A stretch of DNA of 64,000 bases. Source: Casuarius casuarius. Taxonomy: Eukaryota; Chordata; Aves; Casuariiformes; Casuariidae. This document shows, one piece after another, positions 12,901 through 27,900 of the stretch. The position numbers and the translations under genes are program-made. A model generated the notes under the pieces. That model saw nothing but the letters and a program-made list of their open reading frames with translations, was not told the origin of the DNA and searched no databases. The stretch covers positions 592,654 to 656,653 of the forward strand of contig PTFA01000005.1 of assembly GCA_003342895.1 (NCBI GenBank), written 5' to 3'. The first letter of the stretch is position 1. Each line of letters begins with the position of its first letter.

Positions 12901-15900
12901 TCTCCTTTTCCAGCTGCATACTGACTGACCCACTGCATACTTCGTAGTTTTGTAATTACAGAGTTGTGCTCCCAAATCTAAGCAAGGTAAGAAGAAAATG
13001 ATGGACCAGTTTAAGCTGTGTATTGAATGCCAAATGTTTACAAACTGGTCAGTACAGTCAGAGAGTACTGCAGATGCTCAGCACATTCAGGGGGAAAAAA
13101 CAAAAGAAACCCAGGTTCTTTTAGTTAGAGGAATATTTTCATATGCACAAGAAAGGGTCAGACACACAGCTCTATCAAGGTTCTTGTTAAACTTAGCCTA
13201 ACCATGCCTTTTAAATCAATCCTTAGGTGCCTAAAATTTTACATGAGAAGCTAAACCTGATTTGGAAGTTTTGGTCTGTACTTCCAAGCTTCCACAAGCA
13301 CAAGGACAACTTCCAAAGATTTCAAATTAAACAAAAGCAGCACTTATAGCCTGTAGAGAACATGAAAGATTAATCTAGAGCCCTGTTCAACTAGATGGAA
13401 TATCTTTTTATCTGCTCCACTGATGAACGTTTCAGCAACAAAATTCAGCAAATGTAATTTATCATCTTCAAACAGCCTCTCAGAGGGGCACCTATATTAG
13501 TCTCCAAATTTCATTATGAATTTCTGTTTAACCACAGCTGCAGCAGAATTTCTAATGAGCAATGTCTCAGAGTTCAGGGGCCCAAGCCAAATACTCTGTC
13601 CAGCTTTCTAGAGAGCATATAAGCATTTTTATAGCTGTGTCTTCCATCTAGGAAGTCACTAGTCACCCAGAATGAAAGTGTCTGGCCTCCAGTCTGTTGT
13701 TCTTCCACACGCACCTTCTTCCAAGCAGAGATTTATGTGTTATTTTTCAGTGAGAGGATCCCAGAAACAAGGATGGTGACTTTTAACACAAATGATATAT
13801 GCACTTTGGGGATAAACTACAGCAGCACTGTAAAAAAGACTAGCAACGTGACTTTTCTAAACAGCTATATTCAGAAAGGACAAGAGTTTTATAATACTGT
13901 CATCCCATTGCCAAACTTGCTCCCAGTTCATGTACCTGGCCTGGAGAAAAACCTAGTCCACAAACTATTAAACAAAATCCCAAGCTCAAGGCCTAATGAA
14001 ATAGAGCACCTCTTACCAGGCATCGTGTAAGGCATGGACTTGCAGTTGTAATCTCCATCTGTACCCAGTTTGGGCAGGTGGTAGACAGTCACTTGGTAAG
14101 TTTGGCCAGGTTCCACCTCAAAGCGGTCAAAACTGAAGTTCCACTGAAACAAAACATTCAGAAGGAGACTTAAAATCAGATACTGTAGTTGTGCTATCAA
14201 GGTACTGAAATTAACAGTTGACTTGGTTTTGTCCCATTGGGTTCCTCCATCCTATATTGCCTTTTTTTGAAGCTTGACTGTTAAAAAAGGAGACCCAAGT
14301 GCCTTAAATAAACCAGTCCCCTGGTCTTGCTTTCCTGTCTCAAATTCTCATGTTTGGACTGAGAGGAGTAAGTACAGTTACTTCTTGGGATTTCTGAGCT
14401 GATACAACAATCTCATGCCAAACTCAACTGTGTGGACAGTTTCCACTAAATTACATTCTGAACTGAAAGGAGATTAGATTAGAATATGCAGTTCTGAGAC
14501 TAGAATTTTAGTCCTATATGAATCTTGCAGTGCCATGTAAGTGCTAGGCATTTATAATTGCAACTATACATGTATAGTTCTGTACCTGGGCATTCCATAT
14601 TTTTTTCTTCTATACTGCTTTTCATATATCAGCAATGCTGTGGAAACGCTGAGGAAGGCATAGGGTCCAGGGGGTAAATTAACTTCTGCCCAATTTGGCG
14701 AGCAAATGAATGAAATCCAACTTCCTATTGTTTCCTATAAAGGGAGCTGTGGATGCTCAGCATTTTTCTGATGAGTCTCCTATCTGTGAGCATAAGGTGG
14801 AAAGACAAACCCCCAGGTCTGTGCTTCTATCTACAGCAGGACAATTGGAAGCACAATGAAAGACCGAGTTAAAGACAAAGTGTCACAGTTGTCAAGTAGA
14901 AAGCAAAAACTGCTACAATTGTTCATTTTAAGAACATCTAGAATGATGACATGTGCTAGGCACTGAACTGAGAGCAACAAAACATCAGAAGGCATTTATA
15001 ACCTGAAGGACAGTAAAAGTGAAAGAGAAACCAAGATAGGTAAAGAGCTTGCACGCAGTTACACGAAAGTGTAAAATAAACTGGAAATTACACCAGGCCT
15101 CAGGTGCAGTATCTGCATCGCTACACCAGCTCTTTCGCCTAACCAGTCTGTGCTTTTCATCAATAGACTTGCTCTATGACAGGAGAAGCTGAAACAAACC
15201 CATGGACTAGAAAAGGTAGTTTGGAGCCCTTTGCACTCACCCGGCCTCCATCTGGACGGACCTGAAGTGGCAAGTTGTTCTGAAAATCAAACTGAGCGCA
15301 GATTTGTTGATTGCTGTTCACCTGCATCACAGCCAGCTCTGCCCCCCGGAGATACTGGATGCTAGCTGCAGGCACAGGGATGGAGAGGTTTTTCTTTTCC
15401 TGCCAGCTCTGCGTGTACAGGTCACAACCCCCATAGAGCCTACCACCGAGCCTAGTCTTGTCACAGTCTCGCTGCTTTGAAGTCCTGGGGATGCTGACAC
15501 AAACATGTCTAGCCAAGAAAAACTGAGTGTGCAGGGCTGACAAACACCACATTCAGATTGTAGTTTGTCCTGCGCAGCAAGTGCTCCCTCCGTGCAAATG
15601 AAGGGGCAGAGTGGAACATAACTTCATCCTTCCAGGCGTTCCGGCAGTCCACAGCTTGTGAGTGTTGTGTTCAGCCCTGCCTCTCAGGGCTGCTTTATGC
15701 AATTCTGGCACCAGAACAAATATGCTTTTATTCTGGCATAAACAATCCCAACGAGCACATTAATAACCATGACTACCAAATGACTACGTTATCTGAACCA
15801 CACCTGCTTCTACATTAACACAGCTGTACTGAGGTGATAATGCTATACAGACTAGCCCTCAGACACAGACCCTGCAGAGCCAGAAGGCGAATGCATTTCA

Positions 15901-18900
15901 TTCTGCTTCAAATCAGTGCAAAACTGTGGACAAGGGTATGCAAGGGGAACATCATAAATGCATGAAAAATCAAAGATGTTTGGAGAGTGGAAAAAAACTT
16001 ACTGGTACTTGTTAAGTACCTTGTTCACTTACTGGTACTTGCTAAGCTTCCAGCAATGAGACAACTGTTTCTTTATCAAGATACATGTGCATATAGGAAA
16101 TCTAAGTCACGAGGACTAGAGTATCCTAAATGGGAAGAGCTTGTGCTAGGTTAAGGATGACAGCACATAAGCAACTATTTGCTTTCTCTCAAATAAATTC
16201 CTATTTGCTCTGTTCACAGAAGAAATTCCCCTGTGTAAGACAGCCACAGTCACTACTCTGACAGAGCAGCTCTTGAGAAGGTACTGCTTGCAGTAGGAAC
16301 CTCCTTTCGCCCCTCACTACTGCAGCAAAGGTGTGTGCCACTGTTGCATACCCTTTTTATCTGTTTTTCACATTTTATGTCTCTTTCCATACTAATGGAA
16401 GCATTTTAAACTCTGTTGAAGGCCCAGCAAGCCCAGAGCCCTGATTCAGGCAGCAAGAAACCATCTTCCAAAATAAACAACAAACCTAAAACAAAATGAA
16501 GCAGCCAAATGCCAAAATCTCTAGGCTCTGCTTCCATAAGTAGATCAGCAAAAGACTTAGAGTACTAATTTTCATCTCTGTCCTTACTAGATCACACCTA
16601 ATTCCTCTGCTCCACGTTCACGTTAAACAGACACCACTTACCATCAGTAGCCACTTTCCATTCTATCCGAAGCACAGGGAACAATTTTCCATCCATCTGA
16701 TGGAAAACATCAGAAGAGACATGAAGACTACTTGGAGCAGAAGGCGTCCACATTGAAACTCGCAGCCAACTTGTCTCCATGCAGGTACCTATCCAGCAAA
16801 TGAAAGCTGCTATTTAGGAGCAGGGCAGAAAAAAAACCTCTTCTCTTGACACAATTTGGATTTCAATAGTGTTTTTTGGTTCTGACAACAAATTACCACT
16901 AGTCCTAAGCTTATCTTGGCTTCCATCTCTCCTGGTATTTTGTCATGCATAGCAATTTAATAAATGCGCATGCTGCCTTTTATTTGATGGCACAAGAGCA
17001 GCTTAATTGAAATTATGGTCTGCGCTTTGTCCCGGAGTACTTAGAAGGCAAAACTTGGTGACAGTTAAGACTGCTTCACAGTTAATAAAGGCAGTTTTCA
17101 ACATGCACAGACTCAAGCATGAACTGGGAAACCAAGTACTCTAAATGGTTTTTAATACCGTGAATTCATGCACTCTAGTAATACGTATTTCCTCTTTTCC
17201 TTCAAATGCATGAAATGAATTATTATTGCAATCTAGTCTGGTTAACAAGTCAGGTTTACTCAACATCTCCTGCAGCAAGTCCATACCTTGTTGTGGAACC
17301 AAACCTATGTTAGAAGACTAATACTAATTTCGAGCCTTCCAGTGATAAAAAGGTCTATCAGATACACAAGCAAAGAATCCAAGTAGTTAAGCAAGTTGTT
17401 CCAACAGTTAATTACTCTAAGTACCACCTTATTTCTAATCTGAATATACGTCTCACATCAGCCTACAGCTCTTTAAACCTTTCCTAAACTAACAAGCCCT
17501 CTGGATAGAAAAATAATTAATGCCAGTCAACATGGTGTTATGGAAAACAGGTCCTGTAATCTCATCAGGAAAAAAAAAAAAAATCAGGTATGCCAGGCTT
17601 TATGGACAGGCATAATCTTCTTAGACTTACATGAGACATTTGACTTACCAGAGCAAATTAAAAACAGCTCCACTGAATATCAATGAAGCACAAATGTAGG
17701 AAGAACTGCCTGACAAATCTGAAGGTCAAGTTGCCAGTGGGAAACCATGAGCTTGAATGTCTTTAACAGCTCAGTTGGGGGGGGGGGGGGGTAAGCATAG
17801 GCCTGATGCTATGCATTTTTAAAAGCACGTATCAAAAAAATCAAATACCTGAGTCACTTCTTATACTGGAGCCACTCAGACAAAACTTTTTGACATACTA
17901 TAATGTACATATAAGTACAAGTTGTCTAGGTCACGTATACCCAATGGGAATTTATAAACTGAGTAACAGTACTTCTGAAAACCCAGTAGAAAAACTACTG
18001 AACATGAGCTCCTTGTGTCATGCAATCTATGAATCATATGATCAGGCTAGCATGATCACTGCATATGTCAAAAAAGAAATAAAAATAGAACAGGTAAAAT
18101 GGCAGGTAGAATAGAGGCTTTGGAGACATAGCTATGATATTTTTCAGCTTTTTCTTGTGTCCACATTAAAATACTGTAACACTGAAATGAAAAACAACAA
18201 ATGAATTTGTAGTTTGACACCCCTCCCAAACAAAGGTAAAACATGTAGTTTCACTTTCAGCTTAAGCCACGCTGCTAATGAAAGGTTGCATTTTCCACTT
18301 AGTCCCTTGCAAGAGTTCAGCAACCATGGGGCTGAGAGATGAACTTGTTCAGAAACTGATCCAGCAAACAAAATTTCACCATTTCTTTGGTGGGCTACTC
18401 GGTCAGATCAGCTGCTGGCATTGCCTGGAGGGAGCAGGGGCCAGGCCCAGCCAGCCGCCGGCCAGGACAAAGCGGGGAGCTCCGCTTCCCAGCCGCAGTT
18501 TGCTGCTACAGTGCTGGATCAGCTCCCCCATCAGAGTGCACTTCCAGGCTTTTTTGCTGGGTCAGTGATGGGAACTCTCAACTGGGAGTGCTGGCACCAT
18601 CCCTTCTGACGTCAGCATATTTTTAGGCTTTGGAAAAAGTTAGACCATCTTCAGATGCTCATTTTACCAAAAAAAAATCTCTAGAGGAGCCTAGAAAAAT
18701 AACATATTCCAGGGCAGAGTGTACCAGGCACAAACAAGTCTTTCCCCCTGAGGAGAAAAACATAGCTAGAACCAAAAGGTGGAATTTAAGCCAAACAAAT
18801 AAGACAGTGCATTAACCAACAGCAGAGCTGCAGCTGGGCTTAGCTGTGCTGTCAAGTTGCAATCTAATGGCTAGCTGGCAATGCAAATCCCATCCCTTCC

Positions 18901-21900
18901 TCTGGCCCCCCCCCCCCCTTTGCCAAAAAAGTTTAAAATCTGGTTATTTTCAGCACAGTCAGCTCCCTGGTCTGGCTTGCTAAGCATGGATGCGTAAATA
19001 CATGCGCCTGCACAGTACAGGGTGGGCACAGAAGCAGAAATGAGCCTGCTTCGAACAACCACTGGAATAAAATACCAAGGAGTTCTGCAGGTCTATTCAG
19101 ATATCTCCCATATACCAAATGAACAACTGCTTGTTATTAGTATTTTAATATTACTGATAATTCTACTGAAGTGTATCAGATCTGTGCCATGGCTAAGATT
19201 TGACTCCTACACCCAGTTTATCCAATAACACCTATGTTCAGTAGGCCTTATGATAATTTTAGTTTCCTCTTCCAATTCATTGTACTTTATGCCTGATAAT
19301 TTATATTCATTGCTCTCAACAGCACCACCACCCCCTTCCTGCTCCTTTCTTTTTTATTCTAGTTTACACGTTAATCTGTCCATCAACAAGTACTATTATA
19401 GATGGTGAGCTTTTAATGAAACCAACATCTACAGACAAACTTGTCTTTCCTAAAAAATTGACTGAGCTTTTAACAGAAGATAAACAATTTGGGTTGTGTT
19501 TCCCCCTCCCCTCCCACCATGAACTCTGTCCTGAAAAAGACTTAACGTCACGCTCCTTTTTTGGCTAGAACCGATTATGGATCAAATAGAAAACTCCTAC
19601 AGCTAGGTGCAATAGCAACGCTTCACTTTGCACCTCTCTGATTTTAGTGGAAAAAAGTTGCTGCATGAAGACAGTTAAAAAACAAAAAGGTCTGATGAGA
19701 ACACCACAAAGAAGAAAAAAATGACTTACTGTTTCTTACGAGGCAGTTTAAATCCTGTGGGGGGAAAAGAAACAAGAACGTTACTCACAAAATAGAAACT
19801 GGCTTGACATTAATTTGCTTCTGTGCGGTGGCAGAAGGGCAGATACCAAACAGTTCGGTGAAAAGCAGCACAGACAGGCTGGAAGAATTAATGACCAGAA
19901 AAGACCACAAAGTTTAAGTGGAAAAGCAAAGGACACCGGTGTGAAACCTCTGCACACCTGAAGTGTGCACCTAAGTGACAGTAGAAGCAGCAATAATAGA
20001 ATGAAATCGAAGAGGCAAAAATGCAAGATGACGATAGTAAAAACCTTTCAAAACCCAAGACTGTTAAAACCAAAATCAACGTTACATGAAATNCTTTGCT
20101 TGACATAGACGGGTGTGATTTTAAACATGGCTGCTTTAAGCTACTGCTACCCAGCCCTGATTATGGTGGTGACGCTTGTGACGCCCAAGCCCAGTCGACT
20201 GGAAGCACGCAGACTGGAAGACTGCAGCCCGGTTTGCCACTGAAGTACTGGATTATGCATTGCCTAACAAAGAGCATTTCCCTCATCTTACGTTTGGGAC
20301 CAAAAAACACTGTGTGAAGATGCTCAAAAAACTTAAATTGGACAAATGACGGGCAACACACAGCAACAAATGCTCCTTTCCTCAACACAAAGGCTGTGAA
20401 AGTTATGGCTGGTCTTTTCCCCGATGTCACGTAAGAACCAGGGAAAGCAAAAAAGACAAACCCTTTAGTAAACACCAGGCCTACACAGAGGATGCGGTGT
20501 TTTTACTTTCAAGAGATAGAGATATGCTTTAGAGTTGATCCATGATGGAAAAAACTAGAATTAGACTCTTGCCTATTGAAAATAAGGATGTCCTGAACAT
20601 GAAGAAACAAGGAGGGGTTATATGGGCTCTGCTTGGTTTTCCCCATGTAAGTTTTGTTTATTCTGGAAGACTCCATGGTCACCAGAGAAAAGCGGCATGT
20701 AAACTTACTTGGTTAGTGTGACACAAAATCCTAGTGATGCTAAAGCGTGAAGTTCTCACTGACTTAGCAAATCAAGATAAAGGCTAGGGTCCCTCCCACT
20801 CTTTTCCTATGCCTTGACATACGAAGGTGGCATGCTGTAGCCACAACATAACTAACTCCTGCAGACACAAGGCAGTGGTGTTTTTAGCCTCTGTGTAACT
20901 TGTTACAGGCAACTGGAGGTGTACGTGGGGCTTGGGGATGAAGTAAAAGCTATCTAGGGTTGTATTTACTGGGATTTTCATAGGGATGGTGCTTGATAAA
21001 GCCAGCTTTCAGTACCTTTTCTGTAGTGAACCCATATTCCAGCCCAACAAGGAAGGCTAAAATTTCAGAGCCATTAAGCTGGCATTAGACAGCACCGCTG
21101 CCAGAGACACAACCCTACGCTTCCCTTCATTTACACCCCAGCTTTGTACCTTCCCTGTGCTGGCACAAGCATTCAGGTGGCTATGTGGGCATCTTGATCC
21201 AGGCTAAAACCAACTCAAGGGGAGGAAGGGGAGGTCAGCTGTGAATCAGATCTTTCCCTGTTCTGGCTTGCCGCACGGCTGCTCATGCAAGGAAGGCCAT
21301 GAACAAGCCACCACGCCTGGGGAGGACAGGGGACGCTACGCTTCGACGGCCGTGCTGGCTTCTGTCTGCTTATCACACACACAGGACTACATCCTAGCTT
21401 GAGACAAGTCCTAGTGAAGGCAAAACATCACAGCAATTAATAAACTTTGCAGTATTTGAAGGAAATGCAGAAGAAAAGTGATGGGTGAATTCAGGTATCA
21501 CATGAACTATGATGAGCAACTGGTTATTTTACACCTGAGTTGAGTTCCACCGACTAAAATACCCTGAGGGGAAAAAAAAAAAGCTTAAGACATTAATGGT
21601 CACATTTCAATTTACCTATGTGTGTTCTCACAAACCTTCAGCTAAAGCAGGCAGATTTGACATTTAGCTCCTCATGCTCATAGAAAAAAAATGAAAAACT
21701 GGAAATCTCTTCCAGGCCTTTGTTACAAGTGTCAATGTGATCAACAAGTACAAATCTAGTCTTCAGGTGTCCTTTATAGGTAAGCACATCCCCACACTGA
21801 TAAGCAGTAATACAAAAGTACCTCAGCTACAGTTATGTTAAAAAGATTCAATGCAACACTTAAATTGTGTAACATGGATCAACTTTATTACAATTCAGGA

Positions 21901-24900
21901 AACACCTTCATTTCAGTGAATTCAAAGGTAGGAATCTGCCTAATCAGCCACCCTGACTTTTTGAACATACACAAGTCTATACAACACTTTGCCTGAAAAC
22001 TAAACCTCGATGAAGAACTATTTTCCTACTAGCTATCTAGCAATGGGCCTCTTCATTTTTCAGTTAAAAATTTAAGTGAAATCATCTTTAGAGTGCTACG
22101 TTAGAATTTAGGCAACATCCCACAGTTGGCACAAATATTCCAATTACTTTTCACTATTAAAGCTTCCCTTATAAATGAGGGGGGAAGGGGGATAAGCAGC
22201 AACATATTTAACCTTTCCTTGCTGCTACCCCATTCTGTTTCCTTCCTCCTCCTCCCTGACCCCAAGTATTAGCAGCTCCTGGGCAGAAACCCTCTGTCTG
22301 CTCCTCCCCATCTTCACTCTGGTTCTCCTTGTAGTTTCCAACTTGCTGGTGGATCCCCAGCCTCCTTCCCAGGCTGCAGTACTAACAACTCTGGAAACAT
22401 CCAGTGTTTTACTAGATGGAAATCTCAAGACAAATGCCACCAAAAATGCTCTGCACAGGGCACAGGAGCTCTAGCATAACCAAGAGCAAATTGAATCTAT
22501 GCACTTGAATGTCAACTAGTAAAAATATGCAAGAGGTACTTTTCATTATTTTTCGTGTGCTCAAAAGGTCAAAACAGTCACAACTAAGGAATCAACTTAA
22601 TCGATTTGAATATCAAATACCAATTTAGTCTGTGAATTACACTCTCACAATTATATTGCACCAATTTAAATTACTGCAGACAAACAGGCAGGCAAATCCT
22701 CCACAGGGTATTTGATTTCATCAATATTAAGAAAAAAATGCTTTATAAATACATACAAAGGAAATGTTACAATGTGGGGGGGGAGAGGGAGCATTTAACC
22801 TGACAGTGCCCCTTGCATCTACAGGCAACAAAACCAGTGGGCTACTAACCATGTTTTTTCCCCCCTAGCTTAACAACTGCCATTAAAACCTACCACTTAA
22901 TATTAAAGTCATTTTGTCCTCGTGCTGTTTCAGTTATCAGTAATTATTGTAACTTGCACCATGATAAAGCCCTTGTATAAATTATAATAGATTATTTGCC
23001 TAAACCGCAGTAACATCTGCTTTCATATGAGTGTTAGTGCTTCTGTTTATTAGCAGATAAGACATGGTTAACCAAGGAAGAGTTGCAATTTCCGTTTTTT
23101 TTGTTTTGTTACAGATATGAAGATTGATCCAGCACAGCAGGCAAACAGATTCACTCTTTCACCCAGGTCTGTTGTCCCAGGTGACACGTCTGCCATGATG
23201 TTCTCAGCAGCGATGAGACTGCCCCTTATCTGGCATTCATTAAAAAGGCAACAGCTGGACCAGGCGCCATCAGTTTGTTGACAAAGGTTTTGGACTAACC
23301 GAAATTGGACATTCAGGATTTCTCTTAACCTTCCGCACTGGATTTCTACTGGGACAGCCAACTATAGTTATTCCAGTAGGTCACCATGCCCCCAGCCCCA
23401 CTCAAGGTTTTCAGGAGGCTACATTCATACGGTTTTTCCTGCCCCACGTCAGCCTCTTCATCTGCTGTGCAAGTGGCATCTGTTTACCTCTAGCTGACTA
23501 CATGAAAGCATGTTAAGCTGCCACCAGTTGGTGGTTTACCACAAGAACGAGAAGGATCCTCCCTCCACGTGGCAGCCTGCACCCCTTCAACTGTTGGCCG
23601 GCTCCCTTGCCCATCCCCACGGTGTCACAGGGATGACTTAGCAGCCCCGAGCGGCTAGAAGAAGAGTTCCGACGGCCAAGAAGGCCTCCCTGTTGGCACA
23701 GGAAAATGAAGATAGCAGCAGGAGAAAACCAAGTTACAATCCAGGCAGGGATAGAAGAACCCTGAGGGATCCCTCGAAAGCAGTTGCCAGGAAAACTCTC
23801 CTCTCCTTTTAGGATAGTAAGCTGCAGCCCAGCTGATTTGGACTGGCTGCAACTGAGGATGCACTTTTTTTGCCAGAAAGCGCAACTCCAGAGAACGACG
23901 GCCAAAAACCAGGAAGCAATTAAGAAAATGCAAGTCAGTTTTGCAGTAAAATAAGTCAGCCCTAAAGTCTGAGTCAAACTAAGCTGCAAAAAATTTCTGA
24001 TGTAAAAAAAGAGAAACCACAATAAAAAAATCCCACAGCAATTTATCTTTTTTCTACTCAAGCAGATCTATTTCCAGGATGCCTTACAAATTCAAGCTTA
24101 CAGTTAAGAATTGCCATCACATTATAATGTGATGGTGCTGTTATGAGTTCTCTGCATTTATGAACTGGATGCAAAAGTCACCTAAGAAATCCAGCGGCAT
24201 CAAGTAGTTGATTAAATCCTACCTTGGACATGCTAGGTAAGAAAGTTCCACCTTCTCTTACGCATGGATACATCACCTCTAATCGGGAAAAAGCTCTTAC
24301 GACGACGCCCTCTCTACGCCTAGTCTAGTATTTCATAAACTCTAATACTCTCTCCCCCTTCCAAGTCTCAGTTCTTGTCCGAAGCTGGACTAGTGCTTAA
24401 TTCGATAGATTTCCTGTGCTGTTGGGGGCTCGGCATCTACTTCCCAATTTGCCCTGCTGCATCTTCAGCCCCAGGAGGAACTGCTGCTGTTGTCGCCCGT
24501 GGGTTTCCCTTCTGTAGGTCCAGGCAAGTCTAGTCCCCCCTGATGCACTGAGCTCACTCATAAGCTACGGGAACAATGCTGTGGTCAGCAGAAATACTTA
24601 ACCTAATTTCCCTGTTTGAGCAAGGAGGTTAGGTGATATGATAGAAATAAAATTACACAGATGATTCTTTCCACTCCCCCACATAAAGTTAGGAACACAT
24701 AAGTAGCATTTACAGGACGGAGAGGTGTGTACCAGGCAGGATACTACAGACGAGCAAGCAGACAAATAGGAGGAGAGGGGACAAAAATGAACAGCTCTAC
24801 ATAAAAGCCAAGGATAGAGCCCACAGGCAGGCAATAGGCTGTGCACATTATTACAGAAGAACTGGCTTAAACAGATACGTTTTCTTCTCACCATTTCCCC

Positions 24901-27900
24901 ATCACCTTTCAGACCCACCAAGCAAAGCTGCAGAGATAGGAGGCATAAAAATGAAAATAAGATTGCAAAATGATGCACGAAGCAACGATCAGTAGATTAG
25001 GACAGGTACAGTCAACTCTTCATATTTGTCACATGCTCACAAAGAGCTAAAAAATACTTTCGCTTCCCCCCCCAAGCTTCATTCTTGCTTTTGACATCAA
25101 AGAAGAAGAGACCACATACAACATGAACCATATGAATCTGAAAAATGGAACTGATTAAAAGCACTGTGTCACAACAATCCAAACATTAAGTTAATAGAAG
25201 GCCAAGACTTCCCAGCAGGATGCTGTGATAACTGGCAAGAAACTGCATTGAGCTGGGAAGGTATCCAACTTTCCTTTAAAAAAATGGCTGCTGCTGAATG
25301 AGAAGGGCTCCAACCTCCCAAAATTTGCCTCTCACCTATGAGCTAGCTATTCCATATGCTTCCCAAAGCTTGACTAATTTAAAATTTACTGTAATTTCCC
25401 TTTCCTGATTCCTCACTTCTCAGAAGTGGAGATTGCTAGGACATTAACATGTTACAAGAATAACTACTGAAAGACGTTTAACGCTAGGAAGAAACAACTA
25501 TCTTCCACAAAATGTTTGTGATATTTTTAATTTAGCTGGTCAACAGCAAAGGCAAGTTAACATCTTTGTAGAGAAGACACAGGACAAGTCTCTCGTGTAC
25601 CACCCCCACTCACCTTCACGAAAGGAGTTGCATGAACTTCCTCTCCAGAGGTTTTTAGTGCTTTTACAGCAACTATATACACCTATCCAACAGTATAAAG
25701 ATAGCAGGGTTATAAACACTGTATTCCTCCAGGACACAAGGCATGCTGCGTTGTAAAACAGTTGCAGCCCCATGACTGAACAGGATGATTAAACACTTCA
25801 CTGTGAACAACCAGATGGGTATTTAACCTGTGGGATATTTTTTTCCCCTCACACACTATAAGGGCAGAACCCAACCTCCCCACAGATGACATATTCAATA
25901 GTTACTAGAAAGAACTAGATTTGCAACTGTGTTATTCCAGCCTTACAGCAGAGTAGCTTTGATGAAATGGTGGTGAGTAAGCTCCATTAAGTACATTTGT
26001 TGTCATTTCAGTAAGATGAGCTCTTGTTCACAACACTTTAAGTTATTACAGGTGTCTGCTGATACGACACTCTTCCTCCTCCACTGTCTCCAAAACAGCC
26101 TCTGCCAGATGCAAGTTTTGCTGAAAAGCCACTGTTACTTGCCCTGACCTCCTCTAAAGTTCAGTAAAAGAAGTGCGAGTGTGGTGGGCTAGGAAAAGGA
26201 AGTGTGTCTCACCAACCTGGCTCAGCAACAGCTTCCCTTTCAAACCACGCTGCAGTCACCAATTGGCAGGATTACTGAATTGCCCTCCGAAAACACAGCA
26301 ACCAACAGAAAAGGAAGGGGAAGCCGTTTTCAGTTGTCATAATTTTGGTTGATGCTAGTTTTCCTATGTGTGTCAACAGCTTCACAATTGCGTCTAAAGA
26401 GGCTGCTACAGGTTTGTTTAGGCCAACTGATTTTTCATAAATTGGTCTGCACTTTAGAAAATGGCTTACTGAAAGAGTAACCAAAATAGCAGGCTTACAC
26501 ATCTGCTGATCTGTGAGCACATCCAGCACGCAGGGCAACATGCCTCCTCAGCGAAGGCCAGTGATGTACTGGCAACACTCTCACTGAAAAATTGTGGTTC
26601 ACTTTCCCTAAAAAAGGATGTGTAACCAGGAAGACAGAGTCAGTCAAAGCCCAAGCATCCAAGGACTCACAGAAACTCCATGATGCGCTATTCTCAAACT
26701 TTACGTGACTAAGAGTTTGGACACACGTGGCTATGTCAAACACCTAAGCAATGCTGCAGTCTCCTCTTTCCCTTTTCCTAAGGTTTTGCATTTTGTAATT
26801 CCCCAATGTCCAAGCTATACCAAAACTGCAGAAGTGGACTGTTTTCTTGGTGCATTTTTAAATACCCCAAGCAAAGTCAGCACAGGAGAGGCCACGGAAA
26901 CATGGATAAATTCATGGTCAAGTATTAGGACAGGAGGCAGAATATACGATGAATAGGAAATGTATAAGGAAAAGATTATAGAGGGACAAGAATATCACAG
27001 TCTGGGAGAGGGCTGGGTCTCTTGCAAGGACAGAAAGAAGGGACTGGGATCACAAGACATGTTCATCAGCTCAGCATTCAGCATATCAGAAGTTTAAACT
27101 AGTCAGGACAGAAAAATGCTTCTTTAGGTCACTGTACCATGGTAACTGCACTGAACACTTCACCCAGTGATGTATATAGGAGACGCTCTGAAATGGGAGG
27201 TGTGCCGTGGAACAGCTGGGATTTATGTTTTCTCTTAAAGGTCACATTTTCTTCCTGTAGCTGGCCACACATATTCTGATTTAATACAGAGAGGGAAATT
27301 TTCTTTAGAAGAGCTAGAAACATGAAGTTGAAAAGAAGGTGCAACACGCTACAAGAAGCAAATCACTTATTTACCTACATACTCATTTATAAATCTACCA
27401 CCCCAAAGGAAACATTTTGCTTCACATATGAGTAACCACATCCAAATAACTGCTTTCTCTAGACTACCGGTAGTGCATCATGACATACAAGACTTTCCAG
27501 CTTAGAAGATAACTGCCTATTATCCTGTGATTATGCATGCACTACTATTATTAACAAAAAAGAAACCCCCCCCATGTATTTTTTNNNNNNNNNNNNNNNN
27601 NNNNNNNNNNNNNNNNNNNNNNNNNNNNNNNNNNNNNNNNNNNNNNNNNNNNNNNNNNNNNNNNNNNNNNNNNNNNNNNNNNNNNNNNNNNNNNNNNNNN
27701 NNNNNNNNNNNNNNNNNNNNNNNNNNNNNNNNNNNNNNNNNNNNNNNNNNNNNNNNNNNNNNNNNNNNNNNNNNNNNNNNNNNNNNNNNNNNNNNNNNNN
27801 NNNNNNNNNNNNNNNNNNNNNNNNNNNNNNNNNNNNNNNNNNNNNNNNNNNNNNNNNNNNNNNNNNNNNNNNNNNNNNNNNNNNNNNNNNNNNNNNNNNN

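Larger units (their letters stand above)
9842..19729 (-). other. IL17RA: IL17RA introns 2-8 region
   Basis: Introns at 9842-10290, 10369-11751, 11910-11999 (only 90 bp), 12048-14016, 14144-15240, 15366-16641 and 16789-19729. I see no other gene. The notable sequences are a 20-bp direct repeat at 15997-16046, an A run near 17567-17583, a 15-G homopolymer at 17777-17791, and a C run near 18907-18918. A modest GC-rich patch lies at 18400-18550 without a clear gene. Confidence 0.6.

Noticed and set aside
23513..24061. 182-codon minus-strand open frame with a hydrophobic start
   Set aside because: It sits inside IL17RA intron 1, has no conserved motif I recognise and no flanking splice or promoter evidence. 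The hydrophobicity comes from T-rich antisense of A-rich sequence.
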